A DNA stretch of 5,393 nucleotides. Origin: Methanobacteriota archaeon. GTDB lineage: Archaea > Thermoplasmatota > Thermoplasmata > RBG-16-68-12 > EA-27. This document shows, one piece after another, positions 5,161 to 5,393 of this stretch (position 1 is the first letter of the stretch; every line of letters begins with the position of its first letter). The position numbers were made by a program, and so were the translations under genes. Below the pieces are notes generated by a model that saw nothing but the letters and a program-made list of their open reading frames with translations, was not told where the DNA came from and ran no database searches. Where the stretch lies: contig JACQPO010000016.1 of the NCBI GenBank assembly GCA_016207545.1, forward strand, positions 1 through 5,393, written 5' to 3'.

Positions 5161-5393
5161 ATGCCCGGGACCGCCGTCATCGGCATGCAATTCGGAGACG
5201 AGGGGAAGGGGAAGATCGTCGACGTCCTCGCGGAGGGGGCGGGCCTCGTCGTCCGGTTCAACGGCGGCGCGAACGCCGGACACACGGTCCACTTCGGCGC
5301 GGAGAAGTTCGCGTTCCGCCTCCTGCCGAGCGGCATCGTCCGGCCGAAGGTCGTGAACGTGATCGGGAACGGCGTGGCGGTGGACCCGCCGCA
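5161..5393 (+). CDS. purA: Adenylosuccinate synthetase (3' partial)
   Basis: The frame opens at ATG 5161 and runs off the window after 77 codons, with no stop. The enzyme joins IMP and aspartate using GTP to make adenylosuccinate, the first committed step from IMP to AMP in the cytoplasm. The N-terminus holds the family's phosphate-binding loop GMQFGDEGKGK, with catalytic Asp13, and the NAGHTV motif, with catalytic His41; both fall at the same numbers as in the E. coli enzyme. RFNGGANAGH and VVNVIGNGVAVDP further match the family. The GMQFGDEGKGK spelling, with Phe where bacteria usually have Trp, is one I associate with archaeal forms. About 80% of the usual length lies beyond the window. 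The gene begins 27 nt after the AlkD-like stop and is probably transcribed from its own leaderless promoter. Confidence 0.96.
   Translation, partial: MPGTAVIGMQFGDEGKGKIVDVLAEGAGLVVRFNGGANAGHTVHFGAEKFAFRLLPSGIVRPKVVNVIGNGVAVDPP

Noticed and set aside
4082..5292. Two long minus-strand frames opposite the antitoxin and AlkD-like genes
   Set aside because: Low-complexity Arg/Pro/Ser-rich translations, consistent with shadows of GC-rich genes on the other strand.
1..5393. CRISPR arrays, insertion sequences, rRNA
   Set aside because: No regularly spaced repeats, transposase motifs, terminal inverted repeats with target duplications or rRNA sequence could be found by eye on either strand.

Overview
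This window looks like a chromosomal piece from a GC-rich archaeon, most likely a euryarchaeote of the Thermoplasmatota kind; the phylum is an inference. The archaeal case rests on three things. There is a single-subunit ATP-dependent DNA ligase of the archaeal type and a VapB-type antitoxin. AT-rich TATA-like boxes are centred about 28-29 nt before the start codons of three genes (ligase, AlkD-like protein, purA). Those starts have no obvious Shine-Dalgarno sequence, which suggests leaderless transcripts.

Layout. Bases 1-462 (+) hold the C-terminal part of an isoprenylcysteine/phospholipid methyltransferase-like membrane protein. It converges on a small SRPBCC (START/COQ10-like) protein at 547-951 (-), and the 84-nt gap between them contains small hairpins. 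Bases 952-1314 contain no gene I can support. Bases 1315-2125 (+) hold a two-domain GNAT acetyltransferase that appears to be broken. Its N-terminal half has no usable start codon in frame, and an in-frame TGA (1685-1687) separates it from the GNAT domain.

Bases 2126-4316 hold a short intergenic region with a TATA box, the DNA ligase (2297-4051) and a 69-aa VapB-type antitoxin (4107-4316) with no toxin partner in view. Bases 4390-5133 (+) encode an AlkD-like HEAT-repeat DNA glycosylase. From 5161 to the window edge is the N-terminus of adenylosuccinate synthetase (purA), whose predicted TATA box overlaps the alkD-like stop codon.

How the genes relate. The ligase and the AlkD-like protein both fit base-excision repair, but each has its own predicted promoter, so this is a same-strand neighbourhood and not a clear operon. 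purA is a housekeeping purine gene. The left part (SRPBCC, empty stretch, broken GNAT) is less GC-rich and less tightly packed than the right part, and looks like the more variable side. I found no CRISPR array, insertion sequence, rRNA or convincing tRNA. I do not see a new multi-gene system. The observations most worth a second look are the interrupted acetyltransferase, the unpaired antitoxin and the very regular promoter spacing.
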